Positions 29,101 to 36,891 of a stretch of 64,000 nucleotides of DNA are shown here, piece after piece. Location of the stretch: the NCBI RefSeq assembly GCF_039536245.1, contig NZ_BAAAYN010000024.1, positions 166,609-230,608 on the forward strand. Reading direction: 5' to 3'. This DNA is from Cryptosporangium minutisporangium. GTDB taxonomy: Bacteria; Actinomycetota; Actinomycetes; Mycobacteriales; Cryptosporangiaceae. The translations under genes and the position numbers were made by a program. Below the pieces are notes generated by a model. It did not search any database, was not told where the DNA came from, and saw only the letters and a program-made list of their open reading frames with translations. Every line of letters begins with the position of its first letter. Positions within the stretch are counted from its first letter, which is position 1.

Positions 29101-29564
29101 CGGCCGGCCAGCCACTCGTCGAACAGCTCGGCGCCGGGTACCGCGAACCCGTCGAGCAGCTCCCCGCGGCACAGCCGCACGGTCGGCAGCAGGTCGGTGC
29201 CGCCCGCGCCGTTCGACCCGGCGCGAGCCGCCCGGCCGACCTCCACCGCGTCGACCCAGACCGGCCGGTCCTCGGCCAGCGTCACGGTCGTCCGGGTGGC
29301 GGTGACGTGGTGCGGCAGGATCCGGCGCAGCTTCGTCAGCACCAGCCGCAGATTGGCCCGGGCGGTCTGTTCGGGCAGGTCGCTCCAGAGCAGTCCGGCG
29401 AGAGCCGACCGGGAGTGGGCTCGGCCGGTCACCGCGAGATACACGAGGAGCGCGGTGCCCTTGGCCGACGCCAGCCCGACCAGCGGCCGTCCGCTCAGCG
29501 ACAGTTCGACGCCGCCGAGTACGCGGATGCGGAGCTCTTCGTCCACTGTCGCCACCGCCGTCAC
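26136..29564 (-). CDS. SARP/AfsR-type regulator with NB-ARC and TPR region
   Basis: 1,142 residues from GTG 29564. Residues ~10-100 form an OmpR-like winged-helix DNA-binding domain (LRIRVLGGVELSLSGRPL, AKGTALLVYLAVTG, LWSDLPEQTARANLRLVLTKLRR). Residues ~105-250 are the bacterial transcriptional activation (BTAD) domain (WLAGRRAAARADMLALLE, YDTCCYLLREELGVEPSA). Residues ~270-560 are an NTPase of the NB-ARC/STAND type (VGPGGIGKTRLAVEV; LLVLDNLEHL), followed by helical repeats of the TPR type to the end. This is the large AfsR-like architecture that activates secondary-metabolite or developmental clusters. The gene ends 38 bases before the ATPase start on the same strand, so it may be co-transcribed with it and may control the injection locus. 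That link is inferred from position. Confidence 0.85.
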   Translation of the reverse strand: MTAVATVDEELRIRVLGGVELSLSGRPLVGLASAKGTALLVYLAVTGRAHSRSALAGLLWSDLPEQTARANLRLVLTKLRRILPHHVTATRTTVTLAEDRPVWVDAVEVGRAARAGSNGAGGTDLLPTVRLCRGELLDGFAVPGAELFDEWLAGRRAAARADMLALLERAAQRAREQGATEAGIEAARRMVGLEPLREEAHRALMWFLATAGQRSAALAQYDTCCYLLREELGVEPSALTASLAADIAGAGGFTDLAAPATSTAGDDLPRPLTALVGRERELARLHSMLDDAACRLVTLVGPGGIGKTRLAVEVAASRRSRASDDVVFASFVGTAPARPGDAADLVVAHLARTLGLAPSAPGDLLELIAEQLTGRRRLLVLDNLEHLRGAAAVFSELLRRVPDLQLLVTSRRQLGLGAEWVFEVRGLAFPRPGDERAASGYPAVELFEERARLVRPGSLGVGGSDGVARVCRLVDGVPLAIELAARWVRGADPDAIADRLGRGLELLSTEAPDVEQRHRSLRAVIDWSHQLLTDAESRALHRLSVFRGGFDLDAAEAVAGADLPILGGLVEQSLVVVAEDGRYDMHELLRQYAGERLAAEPEQERAVRRRHAAHFAARLPEVGADDENLHVATDWFVRCGDPAALDSHLMRVWALYRNQGRFREVQAFVRAALRRDDVPSALVARWQRVLGECAQQLGQAAAARHHLERALAASGTRLPSSHAGWANALARAVSDRAVHRLRPDRVARDAHTRELATERAAALFAICEAYWTLEGPLPVLVSSLRALDDAERAGDADLVARAEAGVGMTVGTARFRRSGGRSLRAARAAAERSDDPLTACWVGILGGLYGLGVGDWSAVESGGARALELQRGAPLHRLADQNGLIVAIAQYLRGRYPEAVTGATRGLTAGRQRHDPGVQLWALLILLETNLRTDPDAAALAAWGAEASRLLPKATAVDAARLHVATARRQLHCGETSAAIRELRIADGLADAPSPSVPYALEAHAGMLDVCLTLIDHGAPAELRAMAAAAHRRLRRHARTFPVARPRALLGVGRLAESGGRSRTARRAWVRAAAEAERLGMPYEVAGAHDALGRHLGGEARSALGLTRTQHLNRALADYEAIGCAADARRLRAILAEDAGAR

Positions 29565-29662
29565 CGGGGAGCTCGACTCTAGCGCGGAACACGATCGGGA
29601 AACGGTCGGCTAACGGTGCCTTCGTACGGTCCGCCCCACGACGACCGACGAAGGAGCCCTCC

Positions 29663-31264
29663 ATGGCCCTGTCCCACCTGTTCCGCAGCGACCTTCCCGA
29701 CGTAGAGGTCGGCGGCTCCACCGTGCACGCGACCGTGCTCCGCCACGCAGCCCGGCTCGGCGACAAGCCCGCCCTGGTCGACGCCGCGACCGGCCGGACG
29801 ATCACTTATCGAGGCCTCGCCACCGGTACCGAGCGGGTCGCGGCCGCGCTCGCGGCGCGAGGCTTCGGGACCGGCGACGTGCTGGCCCTCTACAGCCCCA
29901 ACCTCCCCGAGTACGCCGTCGCGGCCTACGGAGCGATGGCCGCCGGTGGGATCGTCACCGGCGCCAACCCGATGCTCACCGCGGACGAGCTGGCCGAGCA
30001 GCTGGCCGACGCCGGGGCGCGCGTGCTGGTCACCGCGCCGCCGTTCCTGGACCGGGCGCTCGCCGCCGCGGAGAAGGCCGGCGTCGCGGAGGTGGTGGTC
30101 TTCGGTGACGCCGCCGGTGCGACGTCGTTCGACACGCTGATCGACCAGAGCGCGCCACCGCCCACCGTCGTCGGCGGCGAGCTGGCCGCGCTGCCCTACT
30201 CCAGCGGCACCACCGGTCTGCCGAAAGGGGTGGAGCTGACGCACGCGGGGATGGTCACGAACATCCGGCAGAGCCAGGCCGTGCTGGAGTTCCGCGAGGA
30301 CGACGTCGTGCTCGCGGTCGCACCCTTCTTCCACGCGATGGGGTTCGGCCTGGTCCTCCCGTGTGGTCTGGCGGCCGGCGCCACGGTCGTGACGCTCGGG
30401 CGGTTCAGCCTCGACGGTTTCCTCGCGGCGATCCAGGAGCAGCGGGTGACGGTGACGGTCGTGGTGCCGCCGATCGCACTCGCGCTGGCCGCCCATCCGA
30501 TGGTCGCCGACTACGACCTGTCCTCGCTGCGGGCGATCGGAGTGGGTGCGGCACCGCTCAGCGCGGCCATCGAGCTGCGGTGCGCCGAGCGGCTCGGCTG
30601 CGTGACCGGCCAGGGACTCGGCATCACCGAAGCGAGCGCGCTCCTCACCGTCGGTCCGCTCGACGCACCGCGGCGGGGGTCCGTCGGACGCCTGGTGCCC
30701 AACACCGAGGCGCGCATCGTCGACCCGGACAGCGGTGTCGACCTCCCGGCCGGCCGCACCGGGGAGCTCTGGGTACGCGGTCCGCAGCTCATGCGGGGCT
30801 ACCGCGGTCGGTCCGGCGCCACGGCGGCCACGATCGACGGTGACGGGTGGCTGCACACCGGAGACCTCTGCTACTTCGACGAGGACGGCTACCTCTACGT
30901 CGTCGACCGGCTGAAGGAGCTGATCAAGTACAAGGGCTACCAGGTCGCCCCGGCGGAGCTGGAGCACCTGCTGCTCACCCATCCGGCGGTCGCCGACGCG
31001 GCCGTGGTGCCCCGCCCCGACCCCGACGCCGGCGAGGTCCCGGTCGCCCACGTGGCGCTGCGGGCACCGGCGACCGCCGAGGAACTCCTCCGGTACGTCG
31101 CCGCGCGGGTGGCACCGTACAAGCGGCTCCGGGCGGTTCGGCTGACCGAGTCGGTCCCGAGGTCAGCCGCGGGCAAGCTGCTCCGCCGCGTCCTGGCCGA
31201 CGGCGAGCGGCGCGACGCCGAGCGATCCGACGCCGAGCGGCCCGACGCGGGAGCCGGGCGGTGA
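29663..31264 (+). CDS. acyl/aryl-CoA ligase (4-coumarate:CoA ligase-like)
   Basis: 533 residues, ATG after a GAAGGAG site. This is an ANL-superfamily adenylate-forming enzyme: P-loop YSSGTTGLPKGVELTH (~177-192), A4/A5 region PFFHAMGFG and GQGLGITEAS, A7 WLHTGDLCYFDEDG, A8 hinge VDRLKELIKYKGYQVAPAELE and the catalytic lysine near the end (SAAGKLLRR). It activates a carboxylic acid with ATP and CoA. The overall pattern is closest to 4-coumarate-CoA-ligase-type enzymes, but the substrate cannot be read from sequence. A low-complexity Arg/Asp/Ala tail (RRDAERSDAERPDA) follows the domain. It overlaps the next gene by four bases, so acid activation and methylation may be coupled. Confidence 0.9.
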   Translation: MALSHLFRSDLPDVEVGGSTVHATVLRHAARLGDKPALVDAATGRTITYRGLATGTERVAAALAARGFGTGDVLALYSPNLPEYAVAAYGAMAAGGIVTGANPMLTADELAEQLADAGARVLVTAPPFLDRALAAAEKAGVAEVVVFGDAAGATSFDTLIDQSAPPPTVVGGELAALPYSSGTTGLPKGVELTHAGMVTNIRQSQAVLEFREDDVVLAVAPFFHAMGFGLVLPCGLAAGATVVTLGRFSLDGFLAAIQEQRVTVTVVVPPIALALAAHPMVADYDLSSLRAIGVGAAPLSAAIELRCAERLGCVTGQGLGITEASALLTVGPLDAPRRGSVGRLVPNTEARIVDPDSGVDLPAGRTGELWVRGPQLMRGYRGRSGATAATIDGDGWLHTGDLCYFDEDGYLYVVDRLKELIKYKGYQVAPAELEHLLLTHPAVADAAVVPRPDPDAGEVPVAHVALRAPATAEELLRYVAARVAPYKRLRAVRLTESVPRSAAGKLLRRVLADGERRDAERSDAERPDAGAGR

Positions 31265-32700
31265 CGGCGGTCGCCGGAACCCCCCGCCGCGCCGGCCTGC
31301 TCCGCTGGGTGATCAGCCTCGTGGCGACCGCCGCCTCGACCTACGCGCTGGACGCGGTCGCCACGGCCGCCGGAATCGCGCTGGTCGCCTCGGGCCTGCT
31401 CGCCGGGCTCGACCACGCGTGGGCGCTCGCGTTCCTCGCCGCCACCTACCTCGCGTGGATCCAAGGACTGCGGACCAGCCTGCCGGCGAACCGGACCCTG
31501 CTCACGACGACGGGGACCAGCACGAACGTCCTGTCCAAGGCCGCGCACGACCTGGTCCGGCGTGCGACGACGAACGAGCGGGCCGGGCGGATCGCCGCGG
31601 ACGCCGGGTACGTGGGCAGCGAGATCGGCAAAGAGGTGCCGTACTACGTCGGTGCGTTCGGCGCCGTCCTCCTCAGCGACTCGGTCGGGTCACGGGAGGC
31701 GCTGGTGTTCCTCGGCGGCGCCAACCTCGTCGCCGCCGCGTACGAGTACGGGCTCGGCCGTCTGACCCGGGCGGCTCTCCGCAGGCGACGCCGCTACGCG
31801 TCGTTCGAGGCCGACTGGGTGCCTGCCGAGTACCTCGCCGGCTACTACCGCCAGGTGGAGCCGGACGAGATCGCCACGATCGCCTTCCTGGTGGAGGCGG
31901 TGCGCCGGGCACCGCAGGGCCGGCCGATGCTGTTCTTCGGCGTCGGTCCGACCCTGCACCACGTGTTCGCGGCCGCTCCCGTGGCCTCCGAGATCCACCT
32001 GGCCGACTACCTACCGGCCAACCTCCGTGAGATCCAGCGCTGGATCGACCGGGATCCCGCCGCTCACGACTGGCGCCCGTTCGTCCGTCACACACTGCGC
32101 TGCGAGAGCGGCGAACGCGGCGAGGAACCGACGTCCGAGCAGGTGACCGCCCGGGAGGAGCTGGCGCGCGCGAAGATCACCGCGCTGATCCAGGCGGATG
32201 CGCGGAATCCGCGTCCGATCGACCGCCGGTACTCCGCGGTCGTCAGCGCCTACTGCGCGGATTCGGCGACCGCGGACCGGACCACCTGGACGGTGTTCAT
32301 GGGCCACATCACGTCGATGGTCCGGCCCGGAGGGCTGTTCGTCACCGCGGCGCTGCGCCGCTGCCGCGGCTATCACGTCGCGGGAAAGCTCTTCCCGGGT
32401 GCGGACATCGACGAGGACGACGTTCGCGCCGTACTCGAGCGGGATTTCGACGTCGCCGACGGGGACGTCGTGGTGCACGAGGTCCCACAGGGCGACGTCC
32501 ACGGCTACTCGGGGATCGTGCTCGCGACCGCCCGGCGGCGCGCGTGGTCAGGAACGGTCCGGCAGCGGGCGGTGGGCGATCTCGTGGGCGACGTCCGGGG
32601 GCATGCCGAGCATCCGGAGCACCTGTTCGGCGAGCTCGTCGGCGTCGGCCTCGACGACGTCCCCACCGGACAGGCGCAGGTGCAGGAACGCGAGCAGTGA
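31261..32700 (+). CDS. membrane-anchored NNMT/PNMT/TEMT-family methyltransferase
   Basis: GTG 31261 overlaps the ligase stop (GTGA); the frame is open upstream inside that gene. 479 residues. The first ~65 hold two hydrophobic segments (LLRWVISLVATAASTYAL; ALAFLAATYLAWIQGL) and ~125-165 two more (YYVGAFGAVLLSD, ALVFLGGANLVAAAY). From ~180 the NNMT/PNMT/TEMT pattern appears: YLAGYYRQVEPDE, MLFFGVGPTLHHVFAAAP (SAM-binding loop), IHLADYLPANLREIQRWI, then a TVFMGHITSMVRPGGLFV strand. The family methylates small amines or heteroaromatic N/S atoms. Membrane segments before the catalytic domain are unusual. The natural domain end is near 32550. The last ~50 residues lie over the 3' end of the opposite TetR gene, and a frameshift or recent stop loss is possible. 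Confidence 0.75.
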   Translation: MTAVAGTPRRAGLLRWVISLVATAASTYALDAVATAAGIALVASGLLAGLDHAWALAFLAATYLAWIQGLRTSLPANRTLLTTTGTSTNVLSKAAHDLVRRATTNERAGRIAADAGYVGSEIGKEVPYYVGAFGAVLLSDSVGSREALVFLGGANLVAAAYEYGLGRLTRAALRRRRRYASFEADWVPAEYLAGYYRQVEPDEIATIAFLVEAVRRAPQGRPMLFFGVGPTLHHVFAAAPVASEIHLADYLPANLREIQRWIDRDPAAHDWRPFVRHTLRCESGERGEEPTSEQVTAREELARAKITALIQADARNPRPIDRRYSAVVSAYCADSATADRTTWTVFMGHITSMVRPGGLFVTAALRRCRGYHVAGKLFPGADIDEDDVRAVLERDFDVADGDVVVHEVPQGDVHGYSGIVLATARRRAWSGTVRQRAVGDLVGDVRGHAEHPEHLFGELVGVGLDDVPTGQAQVQEREQ

Positions 32701-33189
32701 GCCGGCCGTGCTGGCCAGTGCCACGTACGCGTTCCGCACGGTGAACTGTCCGGACGCGATACCCCGCTCGATGTCGCGCAACGCCCGGGGCGCGAGCCCG
32801 CGGTCGGCCTCCAGATAGGCCATTCCCGACCGCGCCAGAATGCGGGCCATGTGCGGGTGCGTGCCCACCAGGCGGCCGGTCAGCCGCACCGAGGCCGCGA
32901 ACACCTCGGCCGGGTCCTCGACGTCGGGGAGCAGGTCGTCGAGGTACTGGCCGTGCTGCTCGAGGACCTCCAGGACGGCGGCCTCGAACAACTCGGCCTT
33001 GCTCGTGAAGTGGTTGTAGAACGACCCGAGCCCGACGTCGGCGGCCTCGGTGAGCTCTTGAACGCTGAGGTCGGTACTCCCCCCGCTGGCCAGCACGTCG
33101 CGGGCGGCCGTGATCAGCGCCTGGCGCGTCCGGGCCTTTCGGCGGGCGACGCGGTTGGCTCCCTGCCGTGCGTCGGTCTCAGCGGTCAC
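32548..33189 (-). CDS. TetR-family repressor
   Basis: 213 residues from GTG 33189. This start is chosen because a TACAGT -10-like hexamer lies exactly six bases upstream (leaderless); a longer in-frame ATG at 33249 would begin inside the operator. The N-terminal helix-turn-helix is typical (RQALITAARDVLASGG, LSVQELTEAADVGLGSFYNHFTSKAELFEAAV). The C-terminal ligand domain is helical (LTGRLVGTHPHMARILARSGMAYL). It lies divergent to the VOC dioxygenase operon across an inverted repeat and most likely represses that operon, releasing with an aromatic or acyl-type ligand. Its last ~150 bases overlap the methyltransferase frame on the other strand. Confidence 0.85.
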   Translation of the reverse strand: MTAETDARQGANRVARRKARTRQALITAARDVLASGGSTDLSVQELTEAADVGLGSFYNHFTSKAELFEAAVLEVLEQHGQYLDDLLPDVEDPAEVFAASVRLTGRLVGTHPHMARILARSGMAYLEADRGLAPRALRDIERGIASGQFTVRNAYVALASTAGSLLAFLHLRLSGGDVVEADADELAEQVLRMLGMPPDVAHEIAHRPLPDRS

Positions 33190-33195
33190 CCCCCG

Positions 33196-33256
33196 ACTGT
33201 AGAGGAGGCTCTTGACAGAGGGTTTCATCAGAGTTGAAGATTTCGTCACTTTGATG
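33196..33256. promoter_or_regulatory. divergent promoters and inverted-repeat operator, TetR / VOC operon
   Basis: On the plus strand TTGACA (33212-33217) is followed at ~18 bases by GAAGAT (33236-33241). An inverted repeat CATCAGAGT-N13-ACTTTGATG (33226-33234 / 33248-33256, one mismatch) covers the -10 and expected start. On the minus strand TACAGT (33201-33196) stands six bases before the repressor GTG. The layout suits autorepression and repression of the catabolic operon. The local AT content is clearly above the neighbourhood. Confidence 0.6.
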
Positions 33257-33284
33257 GGTAGCCCGAGGACGAGGGGGCGTCGCG

Positions 33285-34412
33285 ATGGCCGAGCCAGCGA
33301 CCGCGCACGAGAACCTGCACAGCGAGCACGGCGCCCACCGCGGCGAGCATCCCGGCCGCGCCCGGAACCCGGTGATCAAGGTCGCCGACCTGGCGTGGCT
33401 GGAGTTCGAGAAGCCGGACCTCGACCGGGCCGAGCGCTTCGCGGGCGACTTCGGCTTCGCGGTGGCCGCGCGGACGGACGGTGCGCTCTACCTCCGCGGG
33501 ACGTTCGCCGGGTCCGGCTGCTCGGTGATCCGCCGGGGGCCGGTGTCCCGCTTCGTCGGCCCGGCGTTCCGCGCCGTCGACGCCGCCGACCTCGACCGGC
33601 TCGCGCGCCACACCGGCGCGGACGTCCGGCAGCTCGCTGAGCCCGGCGGTGGCCGGGTCGTCGACGTCCGGGATCCGAGCGGGTTCCCGGTCCGCGTCGT
33701 CCACGGCGTCGAGGAGTTGCCCGCGCTGCCCGAGCAGCGGCCGCAGACGCTGAACGTCGGCGCCGCGCCACACCGGATCAACGCGACGCAGCGGCCGCCG
33801 CGCGAACCGGCCAGGGTCCAGCGCCTCGGGCACGTCGTGCTGCAGACCACGCGGTTCGGCCAGGCACTGGACTGGTACCTGGAGCACTTCGGGCTGATCG
33901 TCAGCGACTTCCTGTTCCTCGACGGCCAGCGGGATCGCGGGCCGACGATGGCGTTCCTCCGCTGCGACCGGGGCAGCGAACCGGCCGACCACCACACGCT
34001 CGCCATGCACCTGGGCCCGGAGACCGGCTACGTGCACTCCGCCTACCAGGTCACCGACCTGGACGCCGTCGCGGCCGGCGGCGAGTACCTGACCGAGCGC
34101 GGCTACCGACGCGTCTGGGGCATCGGCCGGCACATCCAGGGCAGCCAGATCTTCGACTACTGGCGCGACCCGGACCGGCTGATGATGGAGCACTTCGCCG
34201 ACGGCGACCTGTTCGACGCGACGGTCGAGCCGGGCTGGGCGGAGATGTCGGCCAGCGGCCTGTCCCAGTGGGGACCGCCGGTGACCGCGGATTTCCTCGG
34301 CACCCGACCGTCGCCGGCGATGGCCAGCACTGTGCTCGGCGCGCTCCGCGACGACACCAACGAGATCGACGTCCCGCGCCTGATCGCGCTGATGAAGGCG
34401 ATGAAAAAATGA
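33285..34412 (+). CDS. VOC-superfamily extradiol-type dioxygenase
   Basis: 375 residues, ATG 33285. The first ~27 residues are His/Glu-rich and disordered (AHENLHSEHGAHRGEHPG). Two VOC half-domains follow: residues ~30-140 (DLAWLEFEKPDLDRAERFAGDFGF) and ~180-320 (LGHVVLQTTRFGQALDWYLEHFGL, LAMHLGPETGYVHSAYQVTDLD, MMEHFADGDLF). Candidate metal ligands are H183 (GHVV), a His in the HTLAMHLG strand and the Glu in MMEHFADG, the 2-His-1-Glu arrangement of type I extradiol ring-cleaving enzymes. It is first in an operon with a FAH-family hydrolase and a flavin hydroxylase, which suits meta-cleavage of a catechol. It overlaps the next gene by four bases. Confidence 0.8.
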   Translation: MAEPATAHENLHSEHGAHRGEHPGRARNPVIKVADLAWLEFEKPDLDRAERFAGDFGFAVAARTDGALYLRGTFAGSGCSVIRRGPVSRFVGPAFRAVDAADLDRLARHTGADVRQLAEPGGGRVVDVRDPSGFPVRVVHGVEELPALPEQRPQTLNVGAAPHRINATQRPPREPARVQRLGHVVLQTTRFGQALDWYLEHFGLIVSDFLFLDGQRDRGPTMAFLRCDRGSEPADHHTLAMHLGPETGYVHSAYQVTDLDAVAAGGEYLTERGYRRVWGIGRHIQGSQIFDYWRDPDRLMMEHFADGDLFDATVEPGWAEMSASGLSQWGPPVTADFLGTRPSPAMASTVLGALRDDTNEIDVPRLIALMKAMKK

Positions 34413-35356
34413 CGATCGACGTAGTCCGCACGGCCGACGGCTGGTGGATCGAGCGCGACGGCCACGCCATCGGCATCGAGACCGCTGCCACCACCACCGC
34501 CGAGCTGCTCGCCGACCGCGCCGCGGTCGAGAAGGCGGCGGAGAATGCCGGCGCCTCCGCGGGGACGAGGCCGATCGCGGAGCTCGCACACGAATCGCCG
34601 GTCACCGCCCCGTGCCGGGTGGTCGCGCAGATGGTGAACTACCGCTCGCACGCCAAGGACTCCGGCTTCGACCCCGACCGGGTGTCGCCGACGTTCTTCC
34701 GCAAGTCGTCGGCGTCGATCAGCGGACCGACCGACCCGATCGTCAAGCCCGCCCACGTCCGGCTGCTCGACTACGAGGTCGAGCTCGGCCTGGTTCTCGG
34801 CGCCGCAGTGCCGATCGGGACGGTGGTCACCGAGGCGACGCTGGCCGAGTACGTCGCCGGGCTCGTCGTCGCCAACGACGTCAGCGCCCGCGACGTGCAG
34901 CTGACCAAGGGCCAGTTCTACGAGAGCAAGTCCTACCCCACGTTCACCCCGGTCGGGCCGCGGCTCACCCTGCTCGAACCGGAGGACTTCCCGCACCTGA
35001 TCAACCTGCGCCTGCGTCTGGCGGTCAACGGTGTCCCCCGGCAGGATCGGACGCTCGCCGACATGATCGTCGGCCCGGCCCGCGCGCTGACCCTGCTGGC
35101 CCGATTCCAGACGCTCGCGCCCGGCGACCTGCTGCTCACCGGCACACCGGGCGGTACCGCGCTGAAGGCGCCTCCGAAGATCGTCGAGAAGATCGGCGCC
35201 CTGCTGCCGCCCGAGCGCAAGTGGCGGACGTTCTTCGCCCGCCAGGAGGCCAATCCGCGCTACCTGAAGCCGGGCGACGTGGTCACGGCGAGCATCGCGA
35301 CGCCGGACGGGCGGATCGATCTCGGCTGCCAGCACACGACGGTGACCGCGCCGTGA
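34409..35356 (+). CDS. fumarylacetoacetate hydrolase (FAH) family protein
   Basis: 315 residues from ATG 34409 (ATGA overlap with the VOC gene); the frame extends upstream without a better start. The FAH fold is recognised by QMVNYRSHAKDSG, PTFFRKSSASISGP, LLDYEVELGLVLG (metal-binding Glu pair), VANDVSARDVQLTKGQFYESKSYPTF, DMIVGPARAL and LLLTGTPGGTALK, then GDVVTASI. Family members cleave C-C bonds of, hydrate or decarboxylate 2-oxo acids from ring-cleavage products. Given the neighbours it most likely processes the ring-fission product made by the upstream dioxygenase. The final gene overlap (GTG 35353) implies coupled translation with the monooxygenase. Confidence 0.9.
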   Translation: MTIDVVRTADGWWIERDGHAIGIETAATTTAELLADRAAVEKAAENAGASAGTRPIAELAHESPVTAPCRVVAQMVNYRSHAKDSGFDPDRVSPTFFRKSSASISGPTDPIVKPAHVRLLDYEVELGLVLGAAVPIGTVVTEATLAEYVAGLVVANDVSARDVQLTKGQFYESKSYPTFTPVGPRLTLLEPEDFPHLINLRLRLAVNGVPRQDRTLADMIVGPARALTLLARFQTLAPGDLLLTGTPGGTALKAPPKIVEKIGALLPPERKWRTFFARQEANPRYLKPGDVVTASIATPDGRIDLGCQHTTVTAP

Positions 35357-36891
35357 TTCCGGTGGCGATCGTCGGCGCCGGCCCGGTCGGGCTCACCGCC
35401 GCCCTGCTGCTGGCCCGGCACGGCGTGCCCAGCGTCGTCCTGGAACGCCATCCGCAGCCGTTCCCGCTGCCCCGCGCGGTGCACCTCGACGACGAGGTGT
35501 GCCGGATCCTGCAGGCGGCCGGCGTCGCGGAGGCCTTCCGCCGGGTGAGCCGCCCGACGCTCGGCATGCGGCTGCTCGACGCCCGGCACCGGACGATGGC
35601 CGAGTTCCGCCGGGCCCGGCCGATCGGCGACCACGGGTATCCGCAGGCGAACCTCTTCGACCAGCCCGACCTGGAGCGGTTGCTGCGGGAGGCGGTCGCC
35701 GGCGCCGGGATCCCGCTCCGCACCGGGGCCGAGGTGCTCGGCGTGCACCAGGAGGCCGGTCTCGTCCGCCTGCGGGTCCGGGGCCGCGAGGACCTGACCG
35801 CCCGCGCGGTGCTCGGCTGCGACGGGGCGAACAGCACGGTGCGGGCGTCGATCGGCGCCACCCTGACCGATCTGGGGTTCTCCGAGCAGTGGTGTGTGAT
35901 CGACGCCCGCAGCGCCACGCCGCTGGACGCGTGGGACGGCGTCCACCAGGTCTGCGACCCGGCGCGCGCGGCCACCTACATGCGCGTCGGCCCGGACCGG
36001 TACCGGTGGGAGTTCCGGGTGCGACCGGGTGAGGACGTCGCCGCGCTCACGGAGCCCGACCGCCTGGCCGAGTTGCTCCGCCCGTGGACGGGTGGCGCGC
36101 CGGTCGAGGTGATCCGCGCCCAGGCCTACACGTTCAAGGCCCGGCTCGCCGATCGGTGGCGACGCGGCCGCGTGTTCCTGCTCGGCGACGCCGCCCATCT
36201 CACCCCGCCGTTCATCGGACAGGGCCTCGGCTCGGGTGTGCGGGACGCGCTCAACCTCTCCTGGAAGCTGGCCGCCGTGCTCCGCCACGCGGCCGACGAA
36301 CGGCTGCTCGACACGTACGCCACCGAGCGCGCGCCGCACGCCCGGCGAATGGTGCGGACCGCGATGATGGTCGGCTGGACGATGACCGGCGGCCAGGACG
36401 GCGCCGCCGCACTCCGCCGAGCCGTGCTGGCCGGTGCCTGCCGGCTGCCCGGCTTCACCGCCAGTGCGCTGGACGCCGCCGCGCCGCGCCTGCGCCGCGG
36501 CCCGCTGGTCCGCTCGCGGCCCGGACCACGCCCCGGCCTCGCCGGAACCCTGGTCCCGCAGCCCTGGGTGACGGTCGACGGCCACCCCCAGCGGTTCGAC
36601 GACGTCCTCGGCACCGGGTTCGCGCTGCTCTCCGCCGGCCCGCTCGACGACACGGCCGACGCGCTGGCCGCGAGCATCGGCGCTCGGCGTCTGGTCCTCG
36701 GCCGCGACCTCGCGGACGACGACGGCACGCTCCGTGCCTGGTTGGCGCGCGGCCGTGCCCGGTACGCGCTGATCCGGCCGGATCGGGTGGTGCTGGCCGC
36801 CGACCGCACCGGCCAGGGCCTGCTGGACGCCGTTCGAGCCTCTCTTCCTCTCCTCCCACCGTTCCGCATGCTCCTGGAAGGAGCCGCATGA
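35353..36891 (+). CDS. MhpA-like FAD-dependent aromatic hydroxylase
   Basis: 512 residues from GTG 35353. Class A flavoprotein monooxygenase: N-terminal dinucleotide fold VAIVGAGPVGLTAALLLARHG, ARAVLGCDGANSTVR (DG motif, ~150-165), GD motif RVFLLGDAAHLTPPFIGQGLGSGVRDALNLSWKL in its usual place (~275-310), and a C-terminal thioredoxin-like domain (ending PFRMLLEGAA). This resembles 3-(3-hydroxyphenyl)propionate hydroxylase (MhpA) and related bifunctional hydroxylases, which add the ortho hydroxyl before extradiol cleavage. With the VOC and FAH genes it completes a hydroxylate/cleave/hydrolyse sequence. The natural substrate is not determined. The stop overlaps the start of the truncated acyl-CoA synthetase (ATGA). 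Confidence 0.88.
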   Translation: MIPVAIVGAGPVGLTAALLLARHGVPSVVLERHPQPFPLPRAVHLDDEVCRILQAAGVAEAFRRVSRPTLGMRLLDARHRTMAEFRRARPIGDHGYPQANLFDQPDLERLLREAVAGAGIPLRTGAEVLGVHQEAGLVRLRVRGREDLTARAVLGCDGANSTVRASIGATLTDLGFSEQWCVIDARSATPLDAWDGVHQVCDPARAATYMRVGPDRYRWEFRVRPGEDVAALTEPDRLAELLRPWTGGAPVEVIRAQAYTFKARLADRWRRGRVFLLGDAAHLTPPFIGQGLGSGVRDALNLSWKLAAVLRHAADERLLDTYATERAPHARRMVRTAMMVGWTMTGGQDGAAALRRAVLAGACRLPGFTASALDAAAPRLRRGPLVRSRPGPRPGLAGTLVPQPWVTVDGHPQRFDDVLGTGFALLSAGPLDDTADALAASIGARRLVLGRDLADDDGTLRAWLARGRARYALIRPDRVVLAADRTGQGLLDAVRASLPLLPPFRMLLEGAA

